Made by a program: the position numbers and the translations under genes. Positions 56,354-64,000 of a DNA stretch of 64,000 nucleotides are shown here, piece after piece; position 1 is the stretch's first letter; every line of letters starts with the position of its first letter. The stretch is from positions 1 to 64,000 of the forward strand of contig NZ_FQXH01000008.1 in NCBI RefSeq assembly GCF_900129915.1, written 5' to 3'. The notes beneath the pieces are model-generated. The model ran no database searches. It saw nothing but the letters and a program-made list of their open reading frames with translations, and was not told the DNA's origin. This DNA comes from Tepidibacter thalassicus DSM 15285. Its GTDB lineage: Bacteria; Bacillota; Clostridia; Peptostreptococcales; Peptostreptococcaceae.

Positions 56354-58120
56354 TTATTTGTTTTTTATAAATAAAATAAGCAAATCATCATCAAAAGTAT
56401 CTTTTCCTGTAAAGTCATGTAATTCCTTTTTTAAATTTTCAAAGATATCACTACTGTTCAAATTATAATTATTATATATAAATTTTTTTAATCTTTCTAC
56501 ACTATACTCTTCTCCCCTTTCATTTGAAGCTTCTATTATTCCATCAGTAAACATACATATAAATTCATATTCATTCACATTATACTCATATTCTTCATAT
56601 TTCATATCTTCTAATACACCTATAGGCATACCTTTATCAAAATCTAACTCCTCTACAATAAAATCACCATCTAACTTTTTAATTCCTAAAGAATAGTAAT
56701 GACCTGCATTTGAAACTATTCCTTTTCCACTTTTAGAATTAAATATTCCTACTCTAGCAGTTGCAAATATATTTACTTTATCAAAATCCTTGTATAATAT
56801 ACGATTCATTTTAGTAAGAATACTACCTGGAGACTGATTCTCATATACTAATGTTTGAAGTACACCTTTTATCATCGCAACAAAATAATTAGATAATATT
56901 CCATGCCCCATTACATCAGCTATAAATATACATACTCTATCTTCATCCATTTTTATTATTTCACAAAAATCTCCACCTATATATTTAGATGGCTTATGAA
57001 AAAAAGAAATTTCTTTAGAATCAGAAAATTTTATTTTACTTTCACTCATTATAAGTTTTTGCTGATTAGAAACAAGTTCTAATTCTTTTTCCAAAAGTTT
57101 ATGCTCAAATGCCCTTTTAGAATTTATATACATTTGCAATGCCACTACTATTTGAGATGAAAATATACTTAAAATTTTAATATCATCATCAGTATATTTT
57201 TTACTATTTACAGCAGCAATACATCCAATAATATCATTTCCTTTTTTCAACTTATAATAAATTAAAGATTTAATATTTTGCTTTTTCATATCTTCTTTGA
57301 TAGAGTCTGAATTATAATATATACCATTTTGCTTTATTTCATTTTTTAAAATAAATTCTAATATCTTATGTAAATTTACATTTTCATTTCCACATTGATT
57401 AAACCTCTGTGTTTTATATTCTACATCATTTAACAACACTATAGCACTTTCACTTAATGTAAGTTTACACATTTGTTTACTCACTAACGAAAGAAAACTA
57501 TCTATAGTTTTATTAGTATACAACTGCTGTGTAGCCTTACTTATATAATTTATTGCTCCTCTTAGTTTTTTTACCAAAGTATCAACTTTGTTATTCTCTT
57601 TAGTTATTTCAATCGAAAGACTTATTAAAGAAGAAACAGAAGATACAAAATTTATATCTTCTGTTGTAAGAATATCATCTTTTTTAAGATAACAAGTAAT
57701 AAAACCTACAACATTGTTATTAGCTACAAGAGGAAATACTATTCTACCTATATATCCTTCTTCTCTCGCAAGAGATCTTTCTATTTCTGCCCTTTTATCT
57801 TCGAATACATTTTTAACCCAAACTATCTTTTTTTCAAAAACCGCTTCATGAATATATTCTGGATACTTGTCAAAATCTATTTTTATAACATCTTCATCAC
57901 TTTTAGAAAATAATTTCGGTATATAATCCAATGTCGCCGAACACACTAAATATGAATATTTATAATTATTTTTAAAAAACAAATTTACACATGCCTTTGT
58001 AGGATGTATTACATCGAGCATTCTTTCAACAATTTTATCTTTTATTTCAAAAAAATTAGTTGATGAAGTAACTAATTTAGATATTTCAACAATACTATTT
58101 ATTACATTTTTATTTTTCAC
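56354..58120 (-). CDS. GAF-GAF-SpoIIE (PP2C) phosphatase
   Basis: A 588-residue soluble regulator. It has two GAF-type sensor domains (about 15-170 and 200-340), then a short coiled coil (345-365). The PP2C-like SpoIIE/RsbU domain follows (about 370-588), with metal-site residues in KYIGGDFCEIIKMDED, FIADVMGHGILSNYFVAMI, NAGHYY and FTDGIIEASNERGEEY. Such proteins dephosphorylate anti-anti-sigma factors in response to a signal. The target is unknown; no anti-sigma partner is adjacent. The start is GTG with GGGGGAAG upstream. Confidence 0.9.
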   Translation of the reverse strand: MKNKNVINSIVEISKLVTSSTNFFEIKDKIVERMLDVIHPTKACVNLFFKNNYKYSYLVCSATLDYIPKLFSKSDEDVIKIDFDKYPEYIHEAVFEKKIVWVKNVFEDKRAEIERSLAREEGYIGRIVFPLVANNNVVGFITCYLKKDDILTTEDINFVSSVSSLISLSIEITKENNKVDTLVKKLRGAINYISKATQQLYTNKTIDSFLSLVSKQMCKLTLSESAIVLLNDVEYKTQRFNQCGNENVNLHKILEFILKNEIKQNGIYYNSDSIKEDMKKQNIKSLIYYKLKKGNDIIGCIAAVNSKKYTDDDIKILSIFSSQIVVALQMYINSKRAFEHKLLEKELELVSNQQKLIMSESKIKFSDSKEISFFHKPSKYIGGDFCEIIKMDEDRVCIFIADVMGHGILSNYFVAMIKGVLQTLVYENQSPGSILTKMNRILYKDFDKVNIFATARVGIFNSKSGKGIVSNAGHYYSLGIKKLDGDFIVEELDFDKGMPIGVLEDMKYEEYEYNVNEYEFICMFTDGIIEASNERGEEYSVERLKKFIYNNYNLNSSDIFENLKKELHDFTGKDTFDDDLLILFIKNK

Positions 58121-58144
58121 AATGCTTCCCCCAACACAATAAAT

Positions 58145-58645
58145 TTATTTCGAAAATTTTTCATTAAAAAATTTTGTAGGTATATTCTTTATGTTACTAT
58201 ATATATCTTTTATAGTAAATATTAAAAGAGTTATAAGTATAGTTAAATAAAATTTTGTATATGTTGAAAAATTAAGCAAAATAACTATAACCAGTATCGA
58301 TTTCATTTTTAATTTTGTATTATCTTTTAAAATTTCATTTAATATATATTTAAAATTTAAACTTTTATTTTTAAATTCTTCTTCAAATTCTTCATTTACA
58401 ATTTTTTTGTAAAGTATAAATCCTCCCAAAATTAAAATACCTAAATAAACATTTAACTTAAAAAGTACAATAAAAATAAACATACATAGTATAAACTTAA
58501 ATATATTACATAAAATATCATCTAATTTTGCAATCAACTCAATACTACATTTTTGTTTTAAACTATACGAATTTGTATTTTTTAAATTTTTCACTCTACT
58601 TTTTATAAATTCTTTATATATTAAATTCAAAAAATCATTCAGCAT
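58145..58645 (-). CDS. Hypothetical membrane protein
   Basis: I do not recognise this gene. It encodes 166 residues, mostly Ile, Leu, Lys, Phe and Asn. A hydrophilic N-terminus (1-42) is followed by two hydrophobic helices (about 46-62 and 64-80), a charged stretch KIVNEEFEEEFKNKSLNF, and two further helices (about 115-130 and 132-148). The ATG has AAAGGAGGG upstream, which supports translation. It lies just upstream of the GAF-SpoIIE gene on the same strand (24-base gap), so the two may be co-expressed and the protein could localise or signal to it. It is divergent from the unknown gene at 58740. Confidence 0.7.
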   Translation of the reverse strand: MLNDFLNLIYKEFIKSRVKNLKNTNSYSLKQKCSIELIAKLDDILCNIFKFILCMFIFIVLFKLNVYLGILILGGFILYKKIVNEEFEEEFKNKSLNFKYILNEILKDNTKLKMKSILVIVILLNFSTYTKFYLTILITLLIFTIKDIYSNIKNIPTKFFNEKFSK

Positions 58646-58665
58646 AAAATCCCTCCTTTATTAAA

Positions 58666-58679
58666 AAGTATATATACTT
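58666..58679. promoter_or_regulatory. 14-bp palindrome between divergent unknown genes
   Basis: AAGTATATATACTT is a perfect palindrome in the 94-base gap between 58645 (-) and 58740 (+). Its GTATA (58668-58672) lies 16 bases before CATTATA (58689-58695), a layout loosely like a sigma-G promoter (GHATR - about 18 - CATWMTA). The palindrome could be an operator or a by-product of AT-richness. Confidence 0.3.
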
Positions 58680-58739
58680 AATTTTTCCCATTATAATCCT
58701 TTTTATACTTGGAAATACTACAATAAAGGAGGTGGTTTT

Positions 58740-59225
58740 ATGCACATAAAAAATCTAGATATTAAAACTAGAACCGAAATTCACAACTTTACAAAAAAAA
58801 TATTAAGAAAATACCAAAATGGATTAAGAACAGGCAAATTACCAATAAACATATTCGTCGAAAATATATTTTTATCTAAAAATCCTCCAAAGTGGTTAAA
58901 AGAAAATCCAAACTTAAAAAACGATAAGGAATTTAAAAATTCATATGAAGAATATATAAAAAAAATAGTTCTTAAATATAAAGAATTAGAAATGCTTTAT
59001 AAAATACAAGATAAAATTGGAATTTCTAAATCTAGATACAAAAAAGCAAATATCAGACAACAAACAAAATTGAAAAAATTATTAAATCAAAAAGGTTATA
59101 CTTTAACTATTCCTTCAAAATATCTAACTGAAAAAGAAATAAATTATATGCTTGAATACTTAAATACTGGCTCTATTCCACTAGGCCATGAACGAGTCTA
59201 TAATTATATAAAACCAAATCATTAA
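58740..59225 (+). CDS. Hypothetical basic protein
   Basis: I do not recognise this protein. It has 161 residues, is very lysine-rich and has no signal or membrane segment. It appears largely helical, with a central charged region (KNDKEFKNSYEEYIKKIVLKYKELEMLYKI) and a C-terminal part LTIPSKYLTEKEINYMLEYLNTGSIPLGHERVYNYI. AAAGGAGGTGG precedes the ATG with good spacing and a bidirectional terminator follows, so it is very likely a real gene. It is on the plus strand among minus-strand genes. A nucleic-acid-binding or spore-core role is possible from its charge, but unsupported. Confidence 0.72.
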   Translation: MHIKNLDIKTRTEIHNFTKKILRKYQNGLRTGKLPINIFVENIFLSKNPPKWLKENPNLKNDKEFKNSYEEYIKKIVLKYKELEMLYKIQDKIGISKSRYKKANIRQQTKLKKLLNQKGYTLTIPSKYLTEKEINYMLEYLNTGSIPLGHERVYNYIKPNH

Positions 59226-59257
59226 AAAAGTTAAGGTATTACACCTTAACTTTTTTA
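59224..59257. terminator. Bidirectional terminator between 58740 gene and DUF1461 gene
   Basis: Arms AAAAAAGTTAAGGT (59224-59237) and ACCTTAACTTTTTT (59243-59256) form a 14-bp stem with A and T runs on the flanks. The stop codon of the minus-strand gene lies in the loop and lower stem. Confidence 0.85.
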
Positions 59258-59883
59258 ATTTTTTTACTAATGTAAGTAAACGTAATTATAACTATTAAAT
59301 TGATAATCAAATTTGTTATAAATATATACATACTAATATCTTTGAAAAATTCCAATGGCAATAAATTTATTATTATGCTCTCTTTTGGATTTAAAAGCCA
59401 TAAATCATTATCAAAAAATATTTTATGAAACAATGTAAATGAATTGTAATAATTTAGTGAAATCAACGAACAAATAAATAAAAAAAAGATGTTTATTACT
59501 ATAAGACTTTTGTTTGTAAAGTAAATTAAATTTTTATAATCCTTTAAACTCACAATAATAATCGCACTAGTAATTGCTGTTACTATAGTTTTAACTGTTA
59601 ATCCTATATCGAATAATTTTTTTACATCTTTCATATGTTTCATTTCTTTACTTCCAAAAACTTCTTTATAATCTAAATTTCGCTCATAACTTTTTAAGTA
59701 ATTTGTCAAATTATATGTTATATTTTTTATATCTTCTTTATTGTATTTTACATTTTTATAAATATTATTTTTGTTGTATTCAAAAAAATAGAAAGAATTA
59801 TTAAATGAGTAAAATTGAATTACATTTAAAAATATTGTCAAAAACAATAAAAAGCCAAATAAATAATATATAGCTTTTTTCAT
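59239..59883 (-). CDS. DUF1461 (TIGR01906) family integral membrane protein
   Basis: A 214-residue protein with four predicted helices (about 5-25, 95-115, 125-148 and 185-207). The family segments are EMKHMKDVKKLF (near 80-91) and SFTLFHKIFFDNDLWLLNPKESIIINLLPLEFFKDI (near 150-185), including the typical FH-x-IFF-x-ND-x-W-x-L-x-P pattern. Function is unknown; the family is common in Firmicutes. It follows a small 57-residue gene. Confidence 0.8.
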   Translation of the reverse strand: MKKAIYYLFGFLLFLTIFLNVIQFYSFNNSFYFFEYNKNNIYKNVKYNKEDIKNITYNLTNYLKSYERNLDYKEVFGSKEMKHMKDVKKLFDIGLTVKTIVTAITSAIIIVSLKDYKNLIYFTNKSLIVINIFFLFICSLISLNYYNSFTLFHKIFFDNDLWLLNPKESIIINLLPLEFFKDISMYIFITNLIINLIVIITFTYISKKIKKVKV

Positions 59884-59904
59884 CTTACTCCTTTCGTACT
59901 TTAT

Positions 59905-60078
59905 TTAAGCCATGGCTTTTTCTAATTTATCTAAATGTTGTATAGGAAAATATTTAAGCAATTCCTTAAACTGCTCCACTGTCAATCCTGATGTAGTTGT
60001 ATATATTTCTATTTTTTCGTCTAATGAAGCATTTTTAAATCTTTCTTTTATCATTTCAAAATTAGGATTTTGTTCCAT
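59905..60078 (-). CDS. Small hypothetical protein (57 residues)
   Basis: A short frame beginning MEQNPNFEMIKERF and ending IQHLDKLEKAMA. It starts at ATG 60078, eight bases after AAGGAGTG, a good ribosome-binding site. The sequence is acidic/basic balanced, probably helical, with the segment GLTVEQFKELLKYFP in the middle. I do not recognise a family. It is 21 bases upstream of the DUF1461 gene and after the SASP terminator. The clean site, composition and spacing argue it is real. Confidence 0.68.
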   Translation of the reverse strand: MEQNPNFEMIKERFKNASLDEKIEIYTTTSGLTVEQFKELLKYFPIQHLDKLEKAMA

Positions 60079-60146
60079 ACCTAATCACTCCTTAAAGTAT
60101 TTTTCAAATCTATTGTTGACTAAATTTCAAAAAATATTCACTATTT

Positions 60147-60190
60147 TAAATAAAAATAATAGGCGAATTCCAAAGAATCCACCTATTATT
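60147..60190 (-). terminator. Terminator of the SASP gene
   Basis: Arms 60155-60170 and 60175-60190 (AATAATAGG... with ...CCTATTATT, two mismatched positions) form a long stem right after the stop codon, followed by TTTTATTT on the minus strand. Confidence 0.8.
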
Positions 60191-60191
60191 T

Positions 60192-60404
60192 TTATTGTTG
60201 TTGTTGTCCTGACATTTGTTTTTGAGCTATTTCAACTAATTTTTTAGTCATGTATCCACCTACATAGCCATTTTGTCTAGCTGTTAAATTTCCTTTATCC
60301 ATATTTTGATAATTAGATAATCCTAATTCATTAGCAGTTTCAAGTTTCATTTGATTTAATGCAGCTCTAGCTTCAGGAACTACTTTTTTATTATTATTAG
60401 TCAT
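60192..60404 (-). CDS. Alpha/beta-type small acid-soluble spore protein
   Basis: A 70-residue DNA-binding protein that coats and protects forespore DNA. The conserved germination-protease site is in MKLETANELG (19-28; cleavage within the E-x-A-x-E-like motif), and the C-terminal signature is GNLTARQNGYVGGYMTKKLVEIAQKQM. A Gln-rich tail follows. Forespore expression from sigma-G is expected; no clear sigma-G promoter was found by eye. The ATG has GTGAGGG upstream. Confidence 0.95.
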   Translation of the reverse strand: MTNNNKKVVPEARAALNQMKLETANELGLSNYQNMDKGNLTARQNGYVGGYMTKKLVEIAQKQMSGQQQQ

Positions 60405-60480
60405 ATAAATCCCTCACTTTGTATTTTATTTGTTGCTTGTTATTATTGTGTGAAGAATTTTTAATTTAATGTATGGTATT

Positions 60481-61710
60481 TTATAGAATTTCTTTTCTTA
60501 AAAAATCTAATGCCTTTATAGACGTAATATTTCTTATTTTTTCTCTACTTCCTTTTAGATTTAACTTTTTAATTTTTACATTTCCATTAATATAAAGCCC
60601 TATAAAAACTAATCCAACAGGTTTTTCTTCACTTCCTCCACCAGGACCTGCAATTCCCGTAACCGCTAATCCTATATTCGTTCCTGCTTCTTTTGCAATT
60701 CCTACAGCCATCTCTATTGCTGTTTGTTCACTAACAGCACCATATTTTTGAAGAGTTTCTTTTTTTACATTAAGCCTTTTCATTTTAGATTCATTACTAT
60801 AAGTAACCATACCTTCTATAAATACAGATGAAACACCAGGATAGTTTATAAGTTTTGACGCTATAAGACCTCCTGTGCAAGATTCAGCTGTTGCTATTGT
60901 AAGTTTTTTATTTATAAGTAATTTTGCAACTTCTGCTTCAAGAGAAGTATCTCCTTCTCCATAAATATATTCTGAAAGTCTTAAATAAATTTCATTCTTA
61001 ATCGGAATTATAAGGCTTTCTGCTTCTTTTCTTGAATTTGCCCTTGCCGTAATCCTAATAATAACCTCTCCTTGTTTTGCATATGGAGCAATAGTCGGAT
61101 TCGTTTGATTCCTCATAATATCACTGATTACATCCTCCATATGACTTTCTCCAATTCCACATAGTCTAAGTACCTTAGATACTAATACCTTATCCTGATA
61201 TTTATTTAAATAAGGTATTACATACGATTTAAACATATTAATCATCTCTTTTGGAGGACCTGGTAATAAAATTAATATTTTTTTGTCTTTCTCTATAATA
61301 CATCCAGGAGCTGTTCCATAATCATTCGGTAAAATAATTGAATCTTTCGGGAAATATGCTTGCTTTTTATTTCCTTCTACCATCTTTCTATTTTGAGACT
61401 CAAAATATTCCTTTATTTTATTAAATGAACTTTCATCTAAAACTAATTTTTCATTAAAATACTCAGCTGCAACTTCCTTTGTAATATCATCTTTAGTAGG
61501 TCCTAATCCTCCTGTTACAATTACTAAATCCGCCCTTGAAAAAGCAATTTCAAATGAATTTTTTATTCTTTTCGGATTATCCCCTACAACTGATTGATAA
61601 TACACAAAAATACCTAAATCAGCTAACTCTTTAGCAATAAACTGAGCATTTGTATTTACAATATCCCCTAACAATAACTCTGTTCCAACACATAATATTT
61701 CAGCATTCAC
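60481..61710 (-). CDS. cinA: Competence/damage-inducible protein CinA (nicotinamide-nucleotide amidase)
   Basis: A two-domain protein of about 409 residues. The N-terminal MoaB/MogA-like domain has EILCVGTELLLGDIVNTNAQ and VTGGLGPTKDD. The C-terminal amidase domain has TIATAESCTGGLIASKL (about 265-281) with the catalytic Ser/Cys region, and GLAVTGIAGPGGGSEEKPVGLV. Relatives recycle nicotinamide mononucleotide by deamidation. GTG 61710 is chosen, with AAAAGGGGTG upstream. Confidence 0.93.
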   Translation of the reverse strand: MNAEILCVGTELLLGDIVNTNAQFIAKELADLGIFVYYQSVVGDNPKRIKNSFEIAFSRADLVIVTGGLGPTKDDITKEVAAEYFNEKLVLDESSFNKIKEYFESQNRKMVEGNKKQAYFPKDSIILPNDYGTAPGCIIEKDKKILILLPGPPKEMINMFKSYVIPYLNKYQDKVLVSKVLRLCGIGESHMEDVISDIMRNQTNPTIAPYAKQGEVIIRITARANSRKEAESLIIPIKNEIYLRLSEYIYGEGDTSLEAEVAKLLINKKLTIATAESCTGGLIASKLINYPGVSSVFIEGMVTYSNESKMKRLNVKKETLQKYGAVSEQTAIEMAVGIAKEAGTNIGLAVTGIAGPGGGSEEKPVGLVFIGLYINGNVKIKKLNLKGSREKIRNITSIKALDFLRKEIL

Positions 61711-61734
61711 TCTTATCACCCCTTTTAAACTACT

Positions 61735-62964
61735 CTAACAATTTATTCCTGCTAAATAACCTGTTGAAAATGCTATTTGAAGATTGAAACCTCCTGTATA
61801 TGCATCTACATCTATAACTTCTCCCGCAAAGAAAAGTCCTTTTATTATTTTAGATTCCATAGTACTAGGATTTATCTCATCTATTTTAATTCCTCCAGAA
61901 GTAATTATAGCTTCTTTTATAGGTCTATATTTCTTTACTTCTAAAGTAATATTTTTAAGTAATTTCACTAAATTTTTACGTTCTTGTTTTGAAATTTGAT
62001 TTACAACCTTATTTGCTGGAATTTTCGATAATTCAATAATAACAGGAATTATTTTCTTAGGCAATAAATCATTTAATGAATTTGAAAAATGCTTAGTAGA
62101 ATACTTTTCAAAATCTCTCTGTATCCTTTTATCTAATTTTTCTTCAGAAAGTGCAGGTTTTAAATCTATAATAATTTTGTATTTTTCTTTTTCAATATCT
62201 CCCATATACGAACTTGCAGATAATATTACAGGCCCTGATACTCCATAATTTGTAAAATTCATCTCTCCAAAATCATCATATATCTTTTTATTTTTTTTAT
62301 TTAAAACATAAATTGAAACATTCTTAAGAGTAAGCCCATTGATTTTTTTTACCCACTCCTCTTTAACTTCGAGAGGAACTAAAGACGGCTTTATTTTAGT
62401 TACTGTATGTCCATTTTCTCTAGCAAATTTATATCCATCTCCAGTAGAACCCGTTTGTGGATATGAAAGTCCTCCTGTAGCAATTATTACGCTATCACAC
62501 TTTATAATTTTTCCATTATTAAGTACAACTTGTGAAATTTTATTTTCTTTTGATATAACTTTACTAACTTCACCTTTTATTATTTTTACATTATTCTGCC
62601 TCATATATCTTTCGAGTGCCTTTACCACATCTCTTGATTTATCCGACACTGGAAATACTCTTTTTCCTCTTTCAACTTTAGTTTTAACTCCTAATTTATT
62701 AAATAAATTTACAACATCTGCATTAGTAAAAGTATAAAATGCACTATATAAAAATTTGCCATTAACAGGAACATTCTCTATAAGTTCTTCTATATCACAA
62801 TCATTTGTAATATTGCATCTTCCTTTACCTGTTATTAAAAGTTTTTTCCCTAATATATCATTTTTCTCAATTAAAATAACATCTTTTCCTTTACTTCCAG
62901 CAGTTGCTGCCGCAAGCATTCCCGCAGCACCACCGCCAATAACAACTACTTTTTTATCTGACAA
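61735..62964 (-). CDS. FAD-dependent oxidoreductase, BaiN/HI0933 family
   Basis: A 409-residue flavoprotein. The FAD motif VVVIGGGAAGMLAAATAG is at 5-22, followed by the family signature GKKLLITGKGRCNITNDC (37-54). IIATGGLSYPQTGSTGDGYKFA is near 163-184, and the C-terminal GLFFAGEVIDVDAYTGGFNLQIAFSTGYLAG seals FAD. Substrate unknown; relatives include a bile-acid enone reductase, but that activity should not be assumed. The start is TTG with AAGGAGG upstream. Confidence 0.88.
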   Translation of the reverse strand: MSDKKVVVIGGGAAGMLAAATAGSKGKDVILIEKNDILGKKLLITGKGRCNITNDCDIEELIENVPVNGKFLYSAFYTFTNADVVNLFNKLGVKTKVERGKRVFPVSDKSRDVVKALERYMRQNNVKIIKGEVSKVISKENKISQVVLNNGKIIKCDSVIIATGGLSYPQTGSTGDGYKFARENGHTVTKIKPSLVPLEVKEEWVKKINGLTLKNVSIYVLNKKNKKIYDDFGEMNFTNYGVSGPVILSASSYMGDIEKEKYKIIIDLKPALSEEKLDKRIQRDFEKYSTKHFSNSLNDLLPKKIIPVIIELSKIPANKVVNQISKQERKNLVKLLKNITLEVKKYRPIKEAIITSGGIKIDEINPSTMESKIIKGLFFAGEVIDVDAYTGGFNLQIAFSTGYLAGINC

Positions 62965-63020
62965 TAATTTTACCTCCTTAGGTTTAGTATTATTTTTTAA
63001 TTATACTTTAAAATAATAAC

Positions 63021-63059
63021 TGAAAAATGAAATAAGAACAAGTTCAAACTTGTTCTTAT
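63021..63059 (-). terminator. Terminator after the dehydratase activase gene
   Basis: A perfect inverted repeat, ATAAGAACAAGTT (63032-63044) and AACTTGTTCTTAT (63047-63059), overlaps the stop codon, and TTTCATTTTT follows on the minus strand. Confidence 0.8.
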
Positions 63060-63811
63060 CCTAAAAGCGCTGCACCAATTGCTCCTGCAAATTGTGCATA
63101 TTTACTTGTAATAATTTTTTTATTAAGTTTTTTTTCGAGCACACTCTTTAAATATTCATTTGAACACAATCCACCAGAAAAAAATATTTCTTCTTCTAAT
63201 CTCATTTTCGAAGCAAGAGATACTACTTTATCTACAACAGAATGAACAAGTCCTGCCGCTATATCTTCTTTATTAGTTCCTCTTGATTTTAAACTTATAA
63301 TTTCTGATTCAGCAAAAACTGTACACATACTATTTATTTTTATAGGTTCTCCATTGTAAGCAATATCCGATAATTCTTTTACATCTATACCCATGGCTGT
63401 ACATATAACTTCTAAAAATCTTCCTGTTCCTGCAGCACATTTATCATTCATTATAAAATCCAAAACTCTTCCTTCTTCATCTAAAATAATAACTTTACTA
63501 TCTTGACCTCCAATATCTATAATAGACTTTGTATTACTATTCAAAAATTTAGCCCCTTTGCCATGGCACGTAATCTCTGTAACTTTTTTATCAACAAAAT
63601 CAAGTGCAACTCTTCCATATCCTGTTGCGACTATGGTTTTTATTTTATTTTTGTTCAAATTGTTTTTATCAATAATCTCATCTATTAGCATTTGACAAGT
63701 CTCTTTTGGATTCCACCCACTAGGAGATACTTTACAGTCAAATATTTCTTTATTTTTCATAATTACTATCTTAGTTGCAACAGAGCCTATATCTATACCT
63801 ATATTATACAA
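63056..63811 (-). CDS. Acyl-CoA dehydratase activase (BadF/HgdC family ATPase)
   Basis: An ASKHA-fold ATPase that drives one electron uphill into a 2-hydroxyacyl-CoA dehydratase-type double-cubane enzyme. Of 251 residues, the phosphate-1 motif is GIDIGSVATKIVIM (4-17) and DIGGQDSKVIILD is near 101-113. The two cysteines that hold the bridging 4Fe-4S cluster in the dimer are in NDKCAAGTGRFLEV (near 124) and NSMCTVFAESEIISL (near 163). The start is TTG with GAGGAGTG upstream. A DUF3343 gene precedes it by 18 bases; no dehydratase subunit is in the window. Confidence 0.92.
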   Translation of the reverse strand: MYNIGIDIGSVATKIVIMKNKEIFDCKVSPSGWNPKETCQMLIDEIIDKNNLNKNKIKTIVATGYGRVALDFVDKKVTEITCHGKGAKFLNSNTKSIIDIGGQDSKVIILDEEGRVLDFIMNDKCAAGTGRFLEVICTAMGIDVKELSDIAYNGEPIKINSMCTVFAESEIISLKSRGTNKEDIAAGLVHSVVDKVVSLASKMRLEEEIFFSGGLCSNEYLKSVLEKKLNKKIITSKYAQFAGAIGAALLG

Positions 63812-63829
63812 TTAAAACACTCCTCATTC

Positions 63830-64000
63830 TTAACATACTCTTTCATATTCTTTTGTCTCTTTATTTACTCTATATAATCCTTCGTTTTTTAGCTTATTAT
63901 TATTTATCAAATATTTAACTTTCTCTAATACTTCTTCTTTTAACATTATAGATATACCACAACACTTACTTAAAATTCTAGGAGTTGGAACTATTGTATA
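63830..64000 (-). CDS. DUF3343 (putative Se/S carrier-like) protein, C-terminal part
   Basis: The frame is open to the window edge and ends at 63830. The visible 56 residues include TIVPTPRILSKCCGISIML, matching the P-T-P-R-x-x-x-x-x-C-G core of DUF3343 proteins. These are small proteins related to the YedF/TusA-like carriers and often found beside dehydratase activases in Clostridia. The gene is cut at its 5' end by the window. Function inferred only from family resemblance and context. Confidence 0.72.
   Translation of the reverse strand, partial: YTIVPTPRILSKCCGISIMLKEEVLEKVKYLINNNKLKNEGLYRVNKETKEYERVC

Noticed and set aside
59912-60247. Plus-strand frame of 111 codons opposite the small gene and the SASP
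   Set aside because: It is antisense to two better-supported minus-strand genes with good ribosome-binding sites, and spans the SASP terminator.
60405-60480. Sigma-G promoter for the SASP gene
   Set aside because: CACAATA resembles a sigma-G -10 with one mismatch, but no GHATR element was found at proper spacing, so it is not listed.

Overview
The window is a strongly AT-rich stretch from a spore-forming, strictly anaerobic Firmicute of the class Clostridia, with a Peptostreptococcaceae-like flavour. The reasons are: sporulation genes (spoIVA, spoIIGA, sigE, sigG, spoVD-type PBPs, an alpha/beta SASP); pyruvate:ferredoxin oxidoreductase; an acyl-CoA dehydratase activase; a eukaryote-like (type 2) isoleucyl-tRNA synthetase behind a T-box; and a DNPR-type MurE that predicts meso-diaminopimelate in the wall. 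Nearly all genes are on the minus strand. The plus-strand exceptions are a truncated ISL3-type transposase at the left edge, ychF, and one unknown 161-residue gene.

Layout, left to right. 1-316: right end of an ISL3-family insertion sequence lying just 3' of trpS. 344-5660: trpS, mtnN and ileS, the last with its own promoter and T-box leader. 5670-9658: division block divIVA-ylmH-yggT-sepF-yggS plus a HlyD-like membrane gene. 9857-15801: spoIVA, gpsA, plsY, der and a DUF512 radical-SAM-like protein. 15888-20531: YIEGIA pair, a PhoB/PhoR-type two-component system, pgeF, nrdR, ylmC/ymxH. 20631-23102: sigG, sigE, spoIIGA. 23254-42653: a long division and cell-wall cluster (ftsZ, sbp, two DUF881 genes, ftsQ, murA, murG, SEDS, murD, mraY, murF, murE, two tandem SpoVD-type PBPs, an FtsL/DivIC-like gene, rsmH, lgt). 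42734-46409: the YfmH/YfmF peptidase-like pair and a membrane-anchored chelatase-like protein. 46581-52195: ychF, PFOR and a PduL-type phosphotransacylase. 52266-55727: aroA-aroB-aroC. 55756-60404: iron-sulfur flavoprotein, GAF-GAF-SpoIIE phosphatase, several unknown or membrane genes, and a SASP. 60481-64000: cinA, a BaiN/HI0933-like flavoprotein, a dehydratase activase, and the 3' end of a DUF3343 gene.

In effect two clusters that are separate in Bacillus subtilis (the dcw/spoIIG/ylm block and the der-gpsA-spoIVA block) are joined here into one co-directional region coupling wall synthesis, division and early sporulation. No phage, CRISPR array, rRNA or tRNA gene was seen.

The most interesting signals are regulatory. 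A perfect 10-bp inverted repeat can sequester the sigG ribosome-binding site only in read-through transcripts from sigE, with a candidate forespore promoter nested inside the loop. Other points are two genes whose homologous N-termini begin at non-standard codons (ATT, ATA), a tandem PBP duplication that carried its 3' hairpin, a membrane-anchored ferrochelatase-like protein, and a PduL enzyme outside any microcompartment next to PFOR. Promoter, operator and start-site calls were made by eye and are provisional.
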